This document shows positions 22,841 through 34,424 of a stretch of 64,000 nt of DNA, one piece after another; position 1 is the stretch's first letter; every line of letters begins with the position of its first letter. This DNA comes from Amborella trichopoda (lineage: Eukaryota > Streptophyta > Magnoliopsida > Amborellales > Amborellaceae). The notes beneath the pieces were generated by a model. That model was given only the letters and a program-made list of their open reading frames with translations. It did no database searches and was not told the origin of the DNA. Made by a program: the position numbers and the translations under genes. The stretch covers positions 6,406,966 through 6,470,965 of the forward strand of contig NW_006494789.1 in NCBI RefSeq assembly GCF_000471905.2. The letters run 5' to 3'.

Positions 22841-23480
22841 TTTCATTTCAGCGAATATGTCTCCAAAAGAGAAAGAAGATTTCACTACGAGCAAACTGGG
22901 ATGTCTTTCCTTGGCATTACCATGAGATGCCCGGCTTAGATCCTCAAGTTGTCGTTCATCATCTCGACATTGATCCGACTGTCAAACCTGTCACGAAGAT
23001 ATCAAGAAGGTTCAGACCTGACCTTGAAATGTAGATAGACGCCGAAGTTACCAAACTCAGACAAGCAGGCTTCGTTCATGAAGTCAAGTACTCGAAAGGG
23101 CTAGCAAATGTTGTTCCTGTGGAGAAGAAGAATGGTCAAATCAGGGTTTTCTTTTTCTTCCGTGACCTCAATACCGCCTGTACCAAAGATGAATTCCCGT
23201 TTCCATTCACTAAGATGCTCATCAACTCTACGATCCACTGCCAGATCTTCTCCTTCATGGAGGGATACTCCGGTTATCATCAGATGCAGATGGCGCCCGA
23301 AGATGAGGAAGACATTGTGTTCTTGACTCCAAATGGGGTCTTCTGTTACACAAAGATCCTTTGGGATTAAAGAATGCTGGTTCCACATACCAGAGAGCAA
23401 TGATGACCATCTTCAATAACATGATGCACAAGGAGGTGGAGTAAAATGTAGATGACTTGGTGGTAAAATCCGAGTAGAAA
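22841..23480 (+). pseudogene. T2 reverse transcriptase remnant
   Basis: RT of the Ty3/gypsy type. Visible motifs are GQIRVFFFFRDLN (about 23135-23175), the palm motif FMEGYSGYHQMQMAPED (about 23254-23305), FLTPNGVFCYT (about 23320-23350) and the catalytic-loop relative NVDDLVVKSE (about 23448-23478). In a live element this copies RNA into cDNA inside the particle. It is followed directly by RNase H. Broken. Confidence 0.85.
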
Positions 23481-23699
23481 GATGCTCACATCAGAGACCT
23501 TGAAAAGGTAATCGAGCGACTACGCCTTCATTAACTTAAAATGAACCCACTGAAATGTGCTTTTAGCTTGCGTTCAGGAAAGTTCTTAAGGCTCATTGTC
23601 ATACATCAAGGCCTTGAAGTTGAACCAGTCGTGATCAAGGCGATCTAAGAAATGCTGTCACCAACCACATTGTGAGAGCTATGCTCTTCAAGGGCAGTT

Positions 23700-24250
23700 A
23701 ACCTATATCCACAGTTTTATCTCAAACCTCTCAGGTCACTACAGGCCTTTCACGCAACTGTTGAAGACGGATACTCTGTTCATTTGGGATGAAGCATGTC
23801 AAGCAGACCTTGATTACATCAAGCAGTATTTGTTCAATCCTCTAATACTCTACACTGATATTGCGAAGACCTCTCATCCTATATGTTATCGCTCTAGACG
23901 AGTCACTTGGGCCATTGTTAGCGCAGAACAATGACAAGGGAAAAGAAACGGTACTGCATTATCTCAGCCACTGGATGCAAATGGCCGAGAGGAATTATCC
24001 CCTATAGAAAAGATGTGCCTTGCTCTGATCTTCGTAATACAAAAGCTTCGTCATTATTTACTTGGTCACAAAGTGAAACTCATATCAAAAGAAAATCCTA
24101 TAAATTTTCTCATGACACGTCTTTGCTTGTCAGCGCTCCTTGTTAAGTGCGCATTATTGTTGATGGAATTCGACGTCACATATGTCCCACAGAAGGCCAT
24201 CAAGGGCCAGGCTTGGCTGATTTTCTTACAGCACACCCCATGCTAGTGGA
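23700..24250 (+). pseudogene. T2 RNase H (first) remnant
   Basis: Connection/RNase H region after RT. A stretch near 23810-23900 corresponds to IKQYLFNPL, and one near 24000-24060 to the PIEKMCLAL / LRHYLLGHKVKLIS motif usual in Ty3/gypsy RNase H. T3 has the same part at about 49050-49450 (minus). Broken. Confidence 0.75.
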
Positions 24251-24279
24251 ATCTCCATTATCGAGTGACCTCCCTGATG

Positions 24280-24700
24280 AAGAAGTGTTCTATGCTGACC
24301 TTGCTCATGCGTGGGAATTGTACTTCGATGGATCCTCCAATCAGATCGAGGAGGCACCGGAGTAATATTCTTGACTCAGAGAGGAGGAGTATTACCCCTT
24401 TCTTTCTCTCTCGCTCAAGCTGGTTCTCCTAATGAGGCAAATATCAGGCCCTTATAATCGGTTGGAGAGAGCCTTCGACCTCGACTTGGAGCAACTACAG
24501 ATCTATGGCGACTCTGAGTTAGTTATCTAACAGCTCAAAGGGGTCTATGATGTGAGGAAAGATACTCTCAAGCTTTATCACAATACGCCAAAGTCATATA
24601 TGGCCCAATTGGAGGACATATCCCTGAGTCACCTCCTCAGGAAGTTAAACTCGTAAGCTGCCGCACTTGCAAAACTTGGTGCTGCAATTCAATTATCCTC
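24280..24700 (+). pseudogene. T2 second RNase H (archaeal-type) remnant
   Basis: A second RNase H-like region begins WELYFDGSSNQ (about 24312-24345) and continues with motifs comparable to T3 (NEAEYQALI and IFGDFELV, minus strand near 48800-48900). An additional archaeal-type RNase H downstream of the ordinary one is the hallmark of the Tat lineage. Broken. Confidence 0.75.
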
Positions 24701-24879
24701 ATCTGGACCCATGCTTGGCTGGGTAGCAGAATGGAGACACATTGAACTAAGAATCGAGGTAGACTTGGATGATGAGAGAGATTCTTCGCCGAGTGCCCTC
24801 CTTATCAATTTGGAGCGCTTCCATCAGCTAAAGAAGTAATCAAGACTGAACAAGAAATGACATGGAGTCAAGGAGCTAA

Positions 24880-26150
24880 GGTTCAAAACCAAGAACCAGA
24901 ATTATTTTATCCCATGTGCAGTTAAAAGATTGGAGAGAGCCCATCATTAGCATCCTAAAACATGGTAGGCAACCAGAAGATCGTGCCGAAGGAAACAATA
25001 TACATCTAATGTCTAGCAAGTATACTCTCCTTGAAGGAGATGTTCTCTTTAGATGGTCACTTGATGGTATTCTTCTTAGATATGTGGACGTGCAATAGGT
25101 AAACAAGGTTTTAGAAGAAGTACACTCAGGAATTTGTGGACTACACCAGTTCGAACCTAAGCTTTATGAACGGATAAACAGATTGGGGTATTATTGGCCT
25201 TTCATGATCGCTGATTCCTTAACTATGCCAAAAAGTGCCAGGCGTGCCAAGTACATTCAAGTCTCGTTCACCAGCTCCAGAGCCCTTACACCCTACAGTG
25301 GTGTCATGGCCCTTCTCACAATGGGGTATGGACATTGTAAGGCATATTGACCCTCCTTCGGCAATGGGTCATGTCTTTATTATGGCTGTGACAGATTATT
25401 TCTCTAAATGGGCTGAAGCGGTCCCCCTTAAGCAGGTTCTTGCGACAACAGTGTCCAACATCGTTGGACATCACATCATATATTAGTTCAGAGTGCTCGA
25501 CCTGATTATATCTGACAACGATCCTCAATTTAGGAGTCACCACATTGATCTCTTGGTTAAACAGTTTGATTTCGAATGGAGGTACTCGGCTATGTACCAC
25601 CCTTGGGAGAATGAGGCCTTCAATAAGACTATGTGCAGTGTTTTAAGAAAGTCAGTATCGAAGATGAAGGAGAACTGAGACGAGAAGCTTTCGAAGCACT
25701 ATGGGCCTATTGTACTACTACACAAAATTCTATTGATTCCACTCCTTACTCTTTGGTCTATGGGGGTGAAGCAGTTTTACCTCTCGAAATTCAAATTCCT
25801 TCATTACGTGTCGCTATACATCAAGGACTATCTGAAGATGAGAGAGTCAAACTTCGGTATCAAGATTTGGTTGCGCTAGACGAAAAGAGGTTAGAGACTC
25901 AGCAGAACCTCGAACTCAACAAAGGGAGAATTAAGAGGGCTTTCAACAAGTCAATCAAAGTCCACTCATTCGTGGGTGGGGATCTAGTTTTGGTCGTCAA
26001 GGGGTCGATTGTTATGCATGGCCTAAATGGAAGTTTGAACCCAAGTGGGAAGGTCCCTTTATAGTAAAAAGGGTCTCGCCGAATGGAGATTACATACTAG
26101 CACTTCCTGATGGAGAGGAGGCATTGCCCCCTACAAATGGGTGACACCTA
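24880..26150 (+). pseudogene. T2 integrase remnant
   Basis: Zinc-binding region about 25120-25270, then core motifs WPFSQWGMDIV (about 25306-25340), AVTDYFSKWAEAVPLKQ (about 25385-25440), a DNDPQF region (about 25515) and an NKTMCSVLRKSVSK region (about 25622-25670). A C-terminal part follows to about 26150 (ELNKGRIKRAFNKSIKVHSF near 25910-25970). It is closely parallel to T3 47230-48340. The WAEAVPLK context is typical of Tat/Athila integrases. No chromodomain. Broken. Confidence 0.85.
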
Positions 26151-26299
26151 AATAAATACTATTTGTGCTACATCTTCAAGAAAAGAGACTCAACGCAAAG
26201 CAAGTGAGACAGTCCAAACAAAGTCTAACTATTTTTATTGTAGTAAAAATGAGTTACAAGTTACAAGCCAAAAAGCCCATTATTAGGGAGGTTACATGT

Positions 26300-26450
26300 C
26301 CCTTGGATCTGAGGATAAGAGGATGGTTACAAAACAAAATTTGCAATGTTTCTCTTGCATCTGAGGATAAGAGGAAGGTTACAAACCAAAATCTGTAGTG
26401 TTGCGCTTGCATCTAAGGAGAAGAGGATGGTTATAGGCTCAAAAGAGTTG
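26300..26450 (+). repeat. 52-bp tandem repeat x3 after T2 integrase
   Basis: ATCTGAGGATAAGAGGATGG-type copies start at 26307, 26359 and 26411, 52 bp apart, in the non-coding stretch just beyond integrase. A single related phrase (CTTATCCTCAAATGCAAGG) occurs in T3 at about 46902 on the other strand. Confidence 0.8.
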
Positions 26451-27300
26451 CTCTCCTTGATGAAGCAAACATCCCAAAGAAGCACCCTCATAATGAAGAA
26501 GAAGCAAAACCACTTGGAGAGTCAGCTTCAATTCATCTAACGAGTGTCATCATAAAAGGACGGTTGTAGGTCAACAGAAGAAACCAAACCATTTCCAAGT
26601 CAGCTTTAATTCATCTGATGAGTCTATCAAACATACAAAGCAGACTTCGCTAGCAAGGAACTAGCCTATGATCGAGAGCATACCCTGTTCACAGTGGATG
26701 CCCTTCCACCAAACATCATGGACTTCACTATTGTGTTGGACGACTTGGCTCCCAACGGGCATCATAAGACATGCCTCACAACCCGTCACCATCCTTTGCT
26801 GACCCAGGTCAGCGCTGCCCAAGAACACCTCTGCACATAGCTCATTGTTGTGCGCAACAATTCTTACATGCAACGCACTTCCACATGAGACTAACACTGT
26901 ACGCATTATGATGCTCACTATACGTTGCTAAGCATTGTTTGAGGCCAGCGCTGGTTGTGCTCCCAAATCCTAGCATTGGCTGTGTCCTCCGAAGGCCAGC
27001 GCCGGTTGTGCTCCCAACTCCTAACATCGACTGTGTCCTCCAAAGGCCAGCGCCGGTTGTGCTCCCAACTCTTTGCACCAACTACCTGTTTTAAGGATCA
27101 GTGCCGACCGTGTCAGTGCTGGCTATGCTTATAATTTCTAGTGTCAGCTGTATTTTGAGGGTCAATGCCTACTATGTTCAATGCCAGCTGCCTGTCCTAA
27201 GTCAGTGCGGGTCGTATGCTTCACCGCAGTTGTTCACCTCGTGATGACTCCTCATTTTCCAAGACTCCTCATTTTCAAGGCCTAAAAGGTTTCTCCTCCC
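26451..27300 (+). other. T2 3' internal region with about 51-bp GC-rich repeats
   Basis: Non-coding. From about 26940 to 27200 it repeats a unit of about 51 bp around AGGCCAGCGCCGGTTGTGCT and GTGTCCTCC. Similar phrases return at 28010-28300. The core resembles the GC-rich core of the LTR minisatellites. No gene seen. Confidence 0.65.
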
Positions 27301-27965
27301 TGAGGGTTGCATGATTTTCGATGCAACCGTCATCACCTGCAACAATCCACCTCCCGTGACCATTTGTTTCCTTGCACCCTTCGGTTTCCCGCTGGAACTC
27401 CCCTAACACTACAATAAAACCTCTTCAAAGGCTACCAAGTTACCTGAAAACCGTCAAAAAATCCCTCGAAAAATTCATAAAACTAGCGGAAATGCCCACT
27501 GCTGCAATTCTTGCCTCCTCTACCCTTGAAAACCACGGCCAAAACTCCTTGCCGTCCCAAAAAACTCCCCGGAGAATTCCTTTTCCTCGCTCCCTTCCTG
27601 CAACTTCACTATCCCCGAAAAACATCTCCTAGGCTTGCCGAGGCCTTCCCTGTTAACCTTGTCAAGACACCTACTGGTTGTTGAAGCTTCCATCCGGAAC
27701 CCTCTTCTCACCTTTAAAATTTTTTTTTCTCAAGTCCTTTTTACCTTCGGTGAAAAGTAGTGAAAATGGGGTTTTGTCCCCTTTATATAGTCGAGCATTC
27801 CCTAAAATGTCCCTCACAAACTGGGAATTCCAGCCACATCTTGGAAAGCCAAGTGACAAGAGGTCCGGACTGGGTTGGGCTTTGACCGGAGGCCCGGGTA
27901 AAGTTTCATTGCCGCCTCATCAAATGCCATGCGACATAGATCAGAAGCGGGTCAGGCTCGGGTCA
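27300..27965 (-). other. Antisense-oriented module in T2 3' internal region
   Basis: On the minus strand this stretch reads like a promoter plus leader: CTATATAAAGGGG (27793 down), then a hairpin-like GGGGACAAAACCCC, then TTCACCGAAGGTAAAA and a coding-like leader. T3 carries the same order (GGGGAAAAAACCCCC, ACCGAAGGGTAAAA) at 45560-46340, again antisense to its element. Antisense ORFs between integrase and 3' LTR are known in Tat-lineage elements. No intact protein is visible here. Confidence 0.5.
27782..27789 (-). promoter_or_regulatory. TATA-like box of the antisense module (T2)
   Basis: TATATAAA on the minus strand, 5' to the conserved GGGG...CCCC and ACCGAAGG elements. It points away from the 3' LTR, opposite to the element's coding strand. 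Confidence 0.45.
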
Positions 27966-28640
27966 TGGCTCGCGTATTAATCCCTACCAAGTGCTAGCCA
28001 CACGGTCCATGTTACCTAGCGTCGACTGTGTTTCAACAACTCTAGCGCTGGTTCTGTGCTCGACAACTTAGTGCCGACTGTGTTCATGTGATAGCACAGT
28101 CCGTCCTCAACGCCGGCTTTGTTTTTAACAAATTCAACGTCGACTAAGTTGTTAAGAAGTAGTGTTGGCCATTTTCAGCGCCGGTTGCATTTTCGAAGAC
28201 TCATTATTGGTTGAGCATTCGAAAGAAATAATGGTCACTGCGCCCGATGCCGATTGTGTTCTAAACAGTGCATTGTCGCACACCCTATGCTGAAGCCGTG
28301 TGTCTAATTATTATTATCCCCAGTGAAGTTGCACCTTGACTCTGACCTATTATGCCCAGTAAGGTGGAACTCAGGTCATGACTACTCACCCTCAGTAAGA
28401 GAGTCAGACTCGAACTACAACTTGTTATCACCAGTGGAGTTAGGCTCATTTTTGTTGCTGCAACCCCTAGTGGTCTGCCTCACAATTGTTTATTTTGTCC
28501 TCAGGAATATAAAAAACCCACATTTGTCGCCTTTTCCACAATGAGGTCGGCCTTCCTATCTGAACCCCATGCTGGTCTTATCTATTTTACCCCCAGCGGG
28601 GCAGCTTACCATCCACAAACCTATTCTCATAAAGTATCAC
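27966..28640 (+). other. T2 3' internal spacer
   Basis: Non-coding. 28010-28300 carries scattered GC-rich core phrases (GCGCTGGTTCTGTGCT, AGTGCCGACTGTGTT). 28310-28620 has phrases containing CCCAGT(G/A), as in CCCCAGTGAAGTTG, CCCAGTAAGGTGG and ACCAGTGGAGTTAG. No gene seen. Confidence 0.4.
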
Positions 28641-29330
28641 CTACATGACAACCCAGGCCATGGCCCACGCTGCATGACCTTAAACCGCACGGCCATGGTA
28701 CGTGCTGAATGACCTCAATTTGCACAGCCACGGTCTGCACTACATGACCTTAAACTGCATGGCCACGGTCCAACCTTCATGACCTTAAACTACACGGCCA
28801 CAGTTCGTGCTGCATGACCTTAAACAGCATGGCATGGTTCGTGCTGCTTGACTTTAAACTGCACGGCCACAATCCGAGCCATGTGTCCTTAAACTGCACG
28901 GCCATGGTCTGCGCTACATGACCTTAAAGTGCATGGCCATGGTCCATGCTGCATGACCTTAAACTGCACGACCATGGTCTGTGCTGCACGACCTTAAAAC
29001 TACACTACCTTGGTCTAGCTGCACGACCCTAAAATTGCCAGTTAAAACCATACGATTATAAACTGTAGCGAAGGTCTAGTAGCACAACCTTAAACTGCAT
29101 AGTCTAAGCCGTAAGACTCTAAACCACACGGTCCAAGCTATATGACTTGAAAATATAGTACACATCCTAGTCATATGACGTTAAAAGGCTCAGCACCACT
29201 GTCCAAACTATATGACCATAAACTATGACAAAGGATTAGTTGCATGACCTTAAACTGCATCGTCCTAATTACATGACTTTAAACTGCATAACTACGGTCC
29301 AAGGTATATTACCCTAAACCGTAGTGCACG
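28640..29330. repeat. 35-bp minisatellite in T2 3' internal region
   Basis: About 18 degenerate copies of a 35-bp unit of the type CATGACCTTAAACTGCACGG + CCATGGTCTGCGCTG. The same repeat, on the opposite strand because that element is inverted, lies at 44180-44880 in T3. Confidence 0.85.
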
Positions 29331-31171
29331 CCTTGGCTGCATGACAATAAACGGCTTTGCAGAGGTCCCGGAGGTATGATCATAAACTTTCCCCTGTATA
29401 CGTGTGCACACCTTTTTAGGTGCATCTTCATCCACGTCTTCCTTAACCGACCCATGCGTGTGCACTACCTCCCCAGTGAGTCCATTCACTCAATCATCCT
29501 CCATCATTCCCTAGTGAGTCTCACCTGCACTCACAAAACGGCGAACCATCCTGCTACCCATACTCGTTGTAAGCTAGTGGGTCCTCATTTTTCACCCACC
29601 TTTCATACATCACCCATCTTTCATCTGTAACCGTGTGCCATCTCCCTAAAAGTGAGCAAAAACCACAACCATACTCACTCCATGGCCTCCACAGACTACT
29701 ATTCATCTCCACCACGTTTAGCTATATGACTCTAAACTAAAATGTACGTCCTAGTCTCATGATGTTAAAATGCTTCGCAGAGGTCCAGAAGGCATGACCT
29801 TAAATGCGCCTTCACAAAAAATAACGGGCATGGTGTATATCTTAATAAGGGAACGCCATGAGTAAAAATGATGGAGGGGCATGATCATGAAACCATGAGT
29901 AAAAGAGTTTCGTGAACAAAAAATTGGCACGGTGAAAATCTGAAAGGGCACCGTGAGTAAAAATGGAAGAATAAGGCTAGACATGGCCAAAAGGTCATGG
30001 GTAAAAGAACCCCAATTAAAAGGAAGTTGGTTAAAATCATCTCTACGGCGCCGCTTCCCAAGTTCCAGTGAAAAGCCGCAAAGGATGCTAGGACTAATAA
30101 ACAGGTTGATGCAGTGTTCGTCTCAACATGTGGCTTCAGCCCATAATCAAGAAAGAAAAATCACTGGTGTCACAATACCAAGTCCCCAAATATACAAGCC
30201 TCAAGGAGAAAATTCTGACAGCCTGAGCCTAGTTACAAAAACCACTCGAAGGACTGAAGATTCGCTAAGAAAGCAAGACAAGTCTCATGAAGAAGAGCAT
30301 CATTCCCAGAAGGTTACAAATGTACTCCAAGATGTCGGAGATGCCTTGACAAGGCTAAGTTAGCCATGACTTTTGACCTGCTATCTAACGACTTGCACAA
30401 CAGTAAGTAGGGGTTATACCCAGAGCTGGTCACCTCGATAAATTGAGGTACCCTACTTGCCAAGGAACAACTAGTGCATAATGCAGACGAGCACCAACAA
30501 AAGGCTCTTTAGCAGAACAAACAAAGAAGAAAGTGATTTCAACAAACCAAAGAAGCCCACGAAGGTAAGCTACTAACAAAGCCATGGCAAAACCTACCAG
30601 AGATTTCATGGTGACGCTTCGTCATGAGGCTGCCTTGTCAAAATCCCTCCCTAGCTGACGGGCCCAGACATTCGGGACTCGCTAACAAAATGCCCCAAAC
30701 TACACCCGACAGGATGGGACCCACAAGGGTACCCTTCTTATCAAAAGAAAACCTGATGTAGCAGCAACCAGCGCCAACCAACAGCCCTTTGGCTGTCTAT
30801 CGAAAGAAAACTGAAGCCCGACCAAATGGGAACAACACCCTTTGACATGACACTCAATTGCCAAATGGGCCAGATTTTGACTGACGAAGTCTGTATAAAA
30901 TCCTCTGCTTAACAATCATGCATAGTCCACATGAGGGTGAGGAATTCAATAAGATCCATCAAAAGGGTCTCTTCTACCCCTAAAGTCCCCACGGACGGAC
31001 CTGCGAGCAATGCATCCGTACGTTTGAGCATCCTGGTTGCACCAATGCGTGAATCTCCTCGGTGTTCACGTGGTCCTGTGGCCAGGAAGAAAAAGTTAAT
31101 AAAGCCAAAGGACATTTTCCGAATGTTTTTCTTCTCGCTTCTCTCAAAGCACACCATTTGGCGGGGCAAGC
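29331..31171 (+). other. 3' internal tail of T2 (non-coding)
   Basis: This tail is shared with T0 (3326-4608), T3 (42413-44170) and Ta (62870-64000). The last bases before the LTR (CATTTGGCGGGGCAAGC) are purine-leaning and would include the polypurine tract. The open frame at 29953-30363 has no recognisable domain and is not conserved as a frame in the other copies. Confidence 0.6.
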
Positions 31172-34100
31172 TGTTTGAACACATTCTTTAGCACCTTGGT
31201 CCTTGATGCGGAATAAGGAACAAGCAGGCCAATAAAGCTGACAAAACTGTGGAAATTTTGATCGTATCAGAATGACCCCAGAATTGCTCAACATCTTCAT
31301 CAACACTCCAAAAGGCCACTTGCTAAGTTTCATAGGGATCAGACATTTCTAAGGTAGTGAACACAAAGAAACAATTTCGGCAACACCGGCCTCTAGCATT
31401 CTGAAATGGACACGTAACTAGAACTGCATTTATGGTGTGTCAAACAGCTGTTGGACCACCGCCATTGGATCCAGCACGGTCGAAAACTCCTATGGGTCAA
31501 CTTTCGGCTTAATCAGGCACTCCAGAACAAAGTTATGGGTAAAATACCGAAAAAGGGTAGGCTTCACTCTATTCTCATGTGGCGACCCTTCACCAAAACA
31601 CCATTAAAGGTGGTTGTTCTCACAGTCACGGGCAGTGACTTTAGGGGCCTATATCTAACTTGTTATGAGTTAAATCGTGCGCAAATTTTGTGTGCATGTT
31701 CTTCTCGACAAGACGAGTGTTTTGATATGTGGTATGCCCCATGATGATGCTCGAGCAGCGAGAAATACTAGAGAGAATTTGCTGATCCTTGAAGAAAGTT
31801 ACAGAAAATTCAACAGCAGCATGCCTCACTCAAGTAGCCAAATCACGATGCTCATGTGCCTGATTGACACAAAACCAATTGCATTATGTGCGTAAGGTCC
31901 GTGGCTATCTCCGGTCTGAGCCCTGTGTATGATGAATGGTTGGATTTCACACATGGAGGCATCGAAGTTGCTGCAAAATCTGGGCATCAAATTTCAACAT
32001 TCTGTTAAAAAACTCAAGACGACGAAATGTTGATCCGAACATGAAATCGAGCTGCATTTTTTGCAACGTGATTGTGACAACATGCTCAATGTGATTCAGC
32101 AAAGTAACTGAAGGAAAACATCAAGGAATGAGTGCACTATCGATCCAAAGTTTTCAAGATTCATTTGAAATTCAAGTCTCATGATCATGGTCCAAAAACG
32201 TGATTCATGGCTCAAAATTAGTATCAATCGATCGCCATGCCGAGCTCTAAAAAAAAACAATCATCTTTTGATCAAATGAGCATCAGAGCAACCCTGAATC
32301 TGTCATGGAAGATCACTGAAGTTATCGGGCAGCAGCAGGGTCTGTTCTTGAATTCCACACATTGTTAGGCAAGGGAAAAATAGTCCTTTTGTACCCATTT
32401 TTAGAATTTCTTTTAATCCAATTAAATTGCAATTATCTATAATCTTAGGTAGTTTTTGGGCATCCACCCATGTTTGGGTCCAATTCTAAGGCCAAATTGT
32501 CAAGGACCATCGGTTCATTTTACAAAAGCATCAATAAAGTTTCAATTTCTTCTTGATTTCGTGGGTGTGTCTTTGAGAGAGAGGGAGGAGAGAGAAGAAA
32601 AGGGCCCCTTCGATAAGGTAACTTTTTGTCTCCTCCCCTCTTTCACTCTCCTCTTCTTCCTCTTTCTCTCTCCTCCCCTCTCTTCTCGTCTCTATCTCTC
32701 TTTCACTCTCTTCTTATCTATATCTCTCTTTATCTCTCTTCTTCTCATCTCTATCTCTCTTTCTTTCTTCTTTTCATAACATGGCCGGCGATGCTCAGCA
32801 CCATCTGTGCCCCATCATTTATCCCCTTCTTTTGACAAAGGTGGTGAAGCTTAGGACCGATTGTGTCCTATTCTCCCTCCTCTCCTCTCTTCTAATCCCT
32901 ATCTCTCTTTCTCTGTTTTCTCATATCTTTCTCTCTTTTCTCATCTTTATCTCTCTTTCTCTCTCTTCTTCTCATTTTTATCTCTCTTTCTCTCTCTTCT
33001 TTTCCTAACCCGACCGACGATGCTAGGCGTCGTCTGTGTCCCATCCTCTATCCCCTTCTTTTGACATAGTCAGTGAAGCTCAACACCGATTGTCTCCTCT
33101 GTCTCTTCTCTGTCTAGCCTAGTCGGCGAAGCTCAGCGCTAACTGTGTCTTTTCTCTTTTCTCTACCTAGCACAGTCGATGAAGCTCAGCACAGACTGCA
33201 TCTTTTCTCTTTTCTCTGCCTAGCACAGTCGGTGAAGCTCAGCATCGATTGCGTCTTCTCCCTCTTCTTTGTTTAAAACAATCGACGAAGCTCAGCCTCG
33301 ATTGTGTTCTCTCCCTCTTCCTTGTCTAACACAGCTGGAGATGCTTAGTGCCCACTATGTCCTCTTCCTCATCTTTATCTACCACAGCCGGCGACACTCA
33401 GCGCCGACTGTGTCTTCTTCCTCATCTTTCTCTACCACAGCCGACGACGCTCAGCGCCGACTGTGTCCTCTTTCTCATCTTTGTTTACCACAATCGGCGA
33501 TGCTGAGCACTGACTGTGTCCTCTTCCTCATCTTTGTCTACTACAGTCGGCAACGCTTAGCACCGACTGTGCCCTCTTCCTTGCCTTTACCTAATACAGC
33601 GTGCGACACCTAGTGCCGTCTGTGTTCTTCTCTTTTCTCTCACACTCTTCACCTCCTTTCTTTCTTTTCCTCACCGTCTTTCTATTCTGTTCTTCTTCTC
33701 TTATCTTACTTCTTATTCTTTCTTTAGGATCTCCACTCTTATTGTTATTCTTTCATATGATTAAGAGGGATTGAGATTAGCCTATCATGGTAGTCTTTTC
33801 GTTTAGCTATAATGTTGTTGTGCCAGAATTATTGTGTCCGCTTTATCGCCACGATAGACTAACCATCGTGTCTAGCTAGTCAGTATCGGTATTGATGTCT
33901 AGTAGTTATTTTATTGAGCCTGTCTGAGTTACCGAGCCCGGTTTACTACCAGCTCAGACCAATTACCCACCAGCTTAGTCACTGTGCTAATCTCCCTGCC
34001 TGGTCAAATTCTTCTCTCTCCCATCTTCCTTCTCTTATTCTTCCCTTCTTATGAATGTGCACACTTGTGTAAGTTCACCAAAGAGGAAAGGGGAGGTCTG

Positions 34101-34419
34101 TTGACCCGCCTATCTTATAACATTTTCCATATGTGAGTGATTGCAAAAAACAAGAGAATACAGGCCAAGGGAGGCGATTCTGAACCAGTTTTACAACTGG
34201 AGAGCTTTCTTCATGATCCAAGAGGGCGTCCACGTGAGCCAACCTGTATAAGTCCGGAACCCACCTTAAATTCCTCTCTCATCGGTTGGTAATATGTGCC
34301 CTTGTTCTCGAACAAGGTTCTCGAGAGAGCAATCTCAAATTCTTGAGTCTCCCTAGAAACTCGAGACGTGTGCCGCTCGATCATTCTTATTTGGAGGACG
34401 AGATCGAGGCACCAAACCA
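31172..34419 (+). repeat. 3' LTR of T2
   Basis: TGTTTGAACACA...CACCAAACCA, about 3.25 kb, paired with 15364-18477. CT-rich leader 32620-33010, minisatellite with an exact 53-bp period at 33383, 33436, 33489 and 33542, and the family U5 block to 34419, followed by the TATGG target copy. Confidence 0.9.
33060..33610 (+). repeat. 53-bp minisatellite in T2 3' LTR
   Basis: CACAGCCGGCGACACTCAGC-type core plus CT-rich spacer, about ten copies. The clearest four are spaced exactly 53 bp. The core contains an imperfect dyad (GGCG...CGCC). Confidence 0.85.
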
Positions 34420-34424
34420 TATGG
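34420..34424. repeat. Target site duplication TATGG, right copy (T2)
   Basis: Directly after ...AAACCA. It pairs with 15359-15363. Confidence 0.9.

Larger units (their letters stand above)
15364..34419 (+). mobile_element. T2: Tat/Ogre-like Ty3/gypsy element, both ends present, 19.1 kb
   Basis: The most complete element in the window. It begins TGTTTGAACACA at 15364 and ends CACCAAACCA at 34419, flanked by TATGG on both sides, and lies inside the C2 integrase. Order: 5' LTR, tRNA-Arg-type primer site, extra 5' coding region, gag, zinc-knuckle-like motifs, splice-acceptor-like site, RT, RNase H, second RNase H, integrase, then about 5 kb of non-coding 3' internal DNA with minisatellites and an antisense-oriented module, 3' LTR. 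Size, primer, extra 5' ORF and dual RNase H fit the Ogre/Tat lineage. The LTRs differ at about 15% in their first 300 bp by eye, suggesting insertion millions to tens of millions of years ago depending on the rate. It is broken at many points (well over ten). Confidence 0.9.

Noticed and set aside
28640-29330. Regular 35-bp spacing taken as CRISPR or tRNA-like cluster
   Set aside because: Degenerate tandem units, no spacers, no cloverleaf, and the same array in another retroelement copy.
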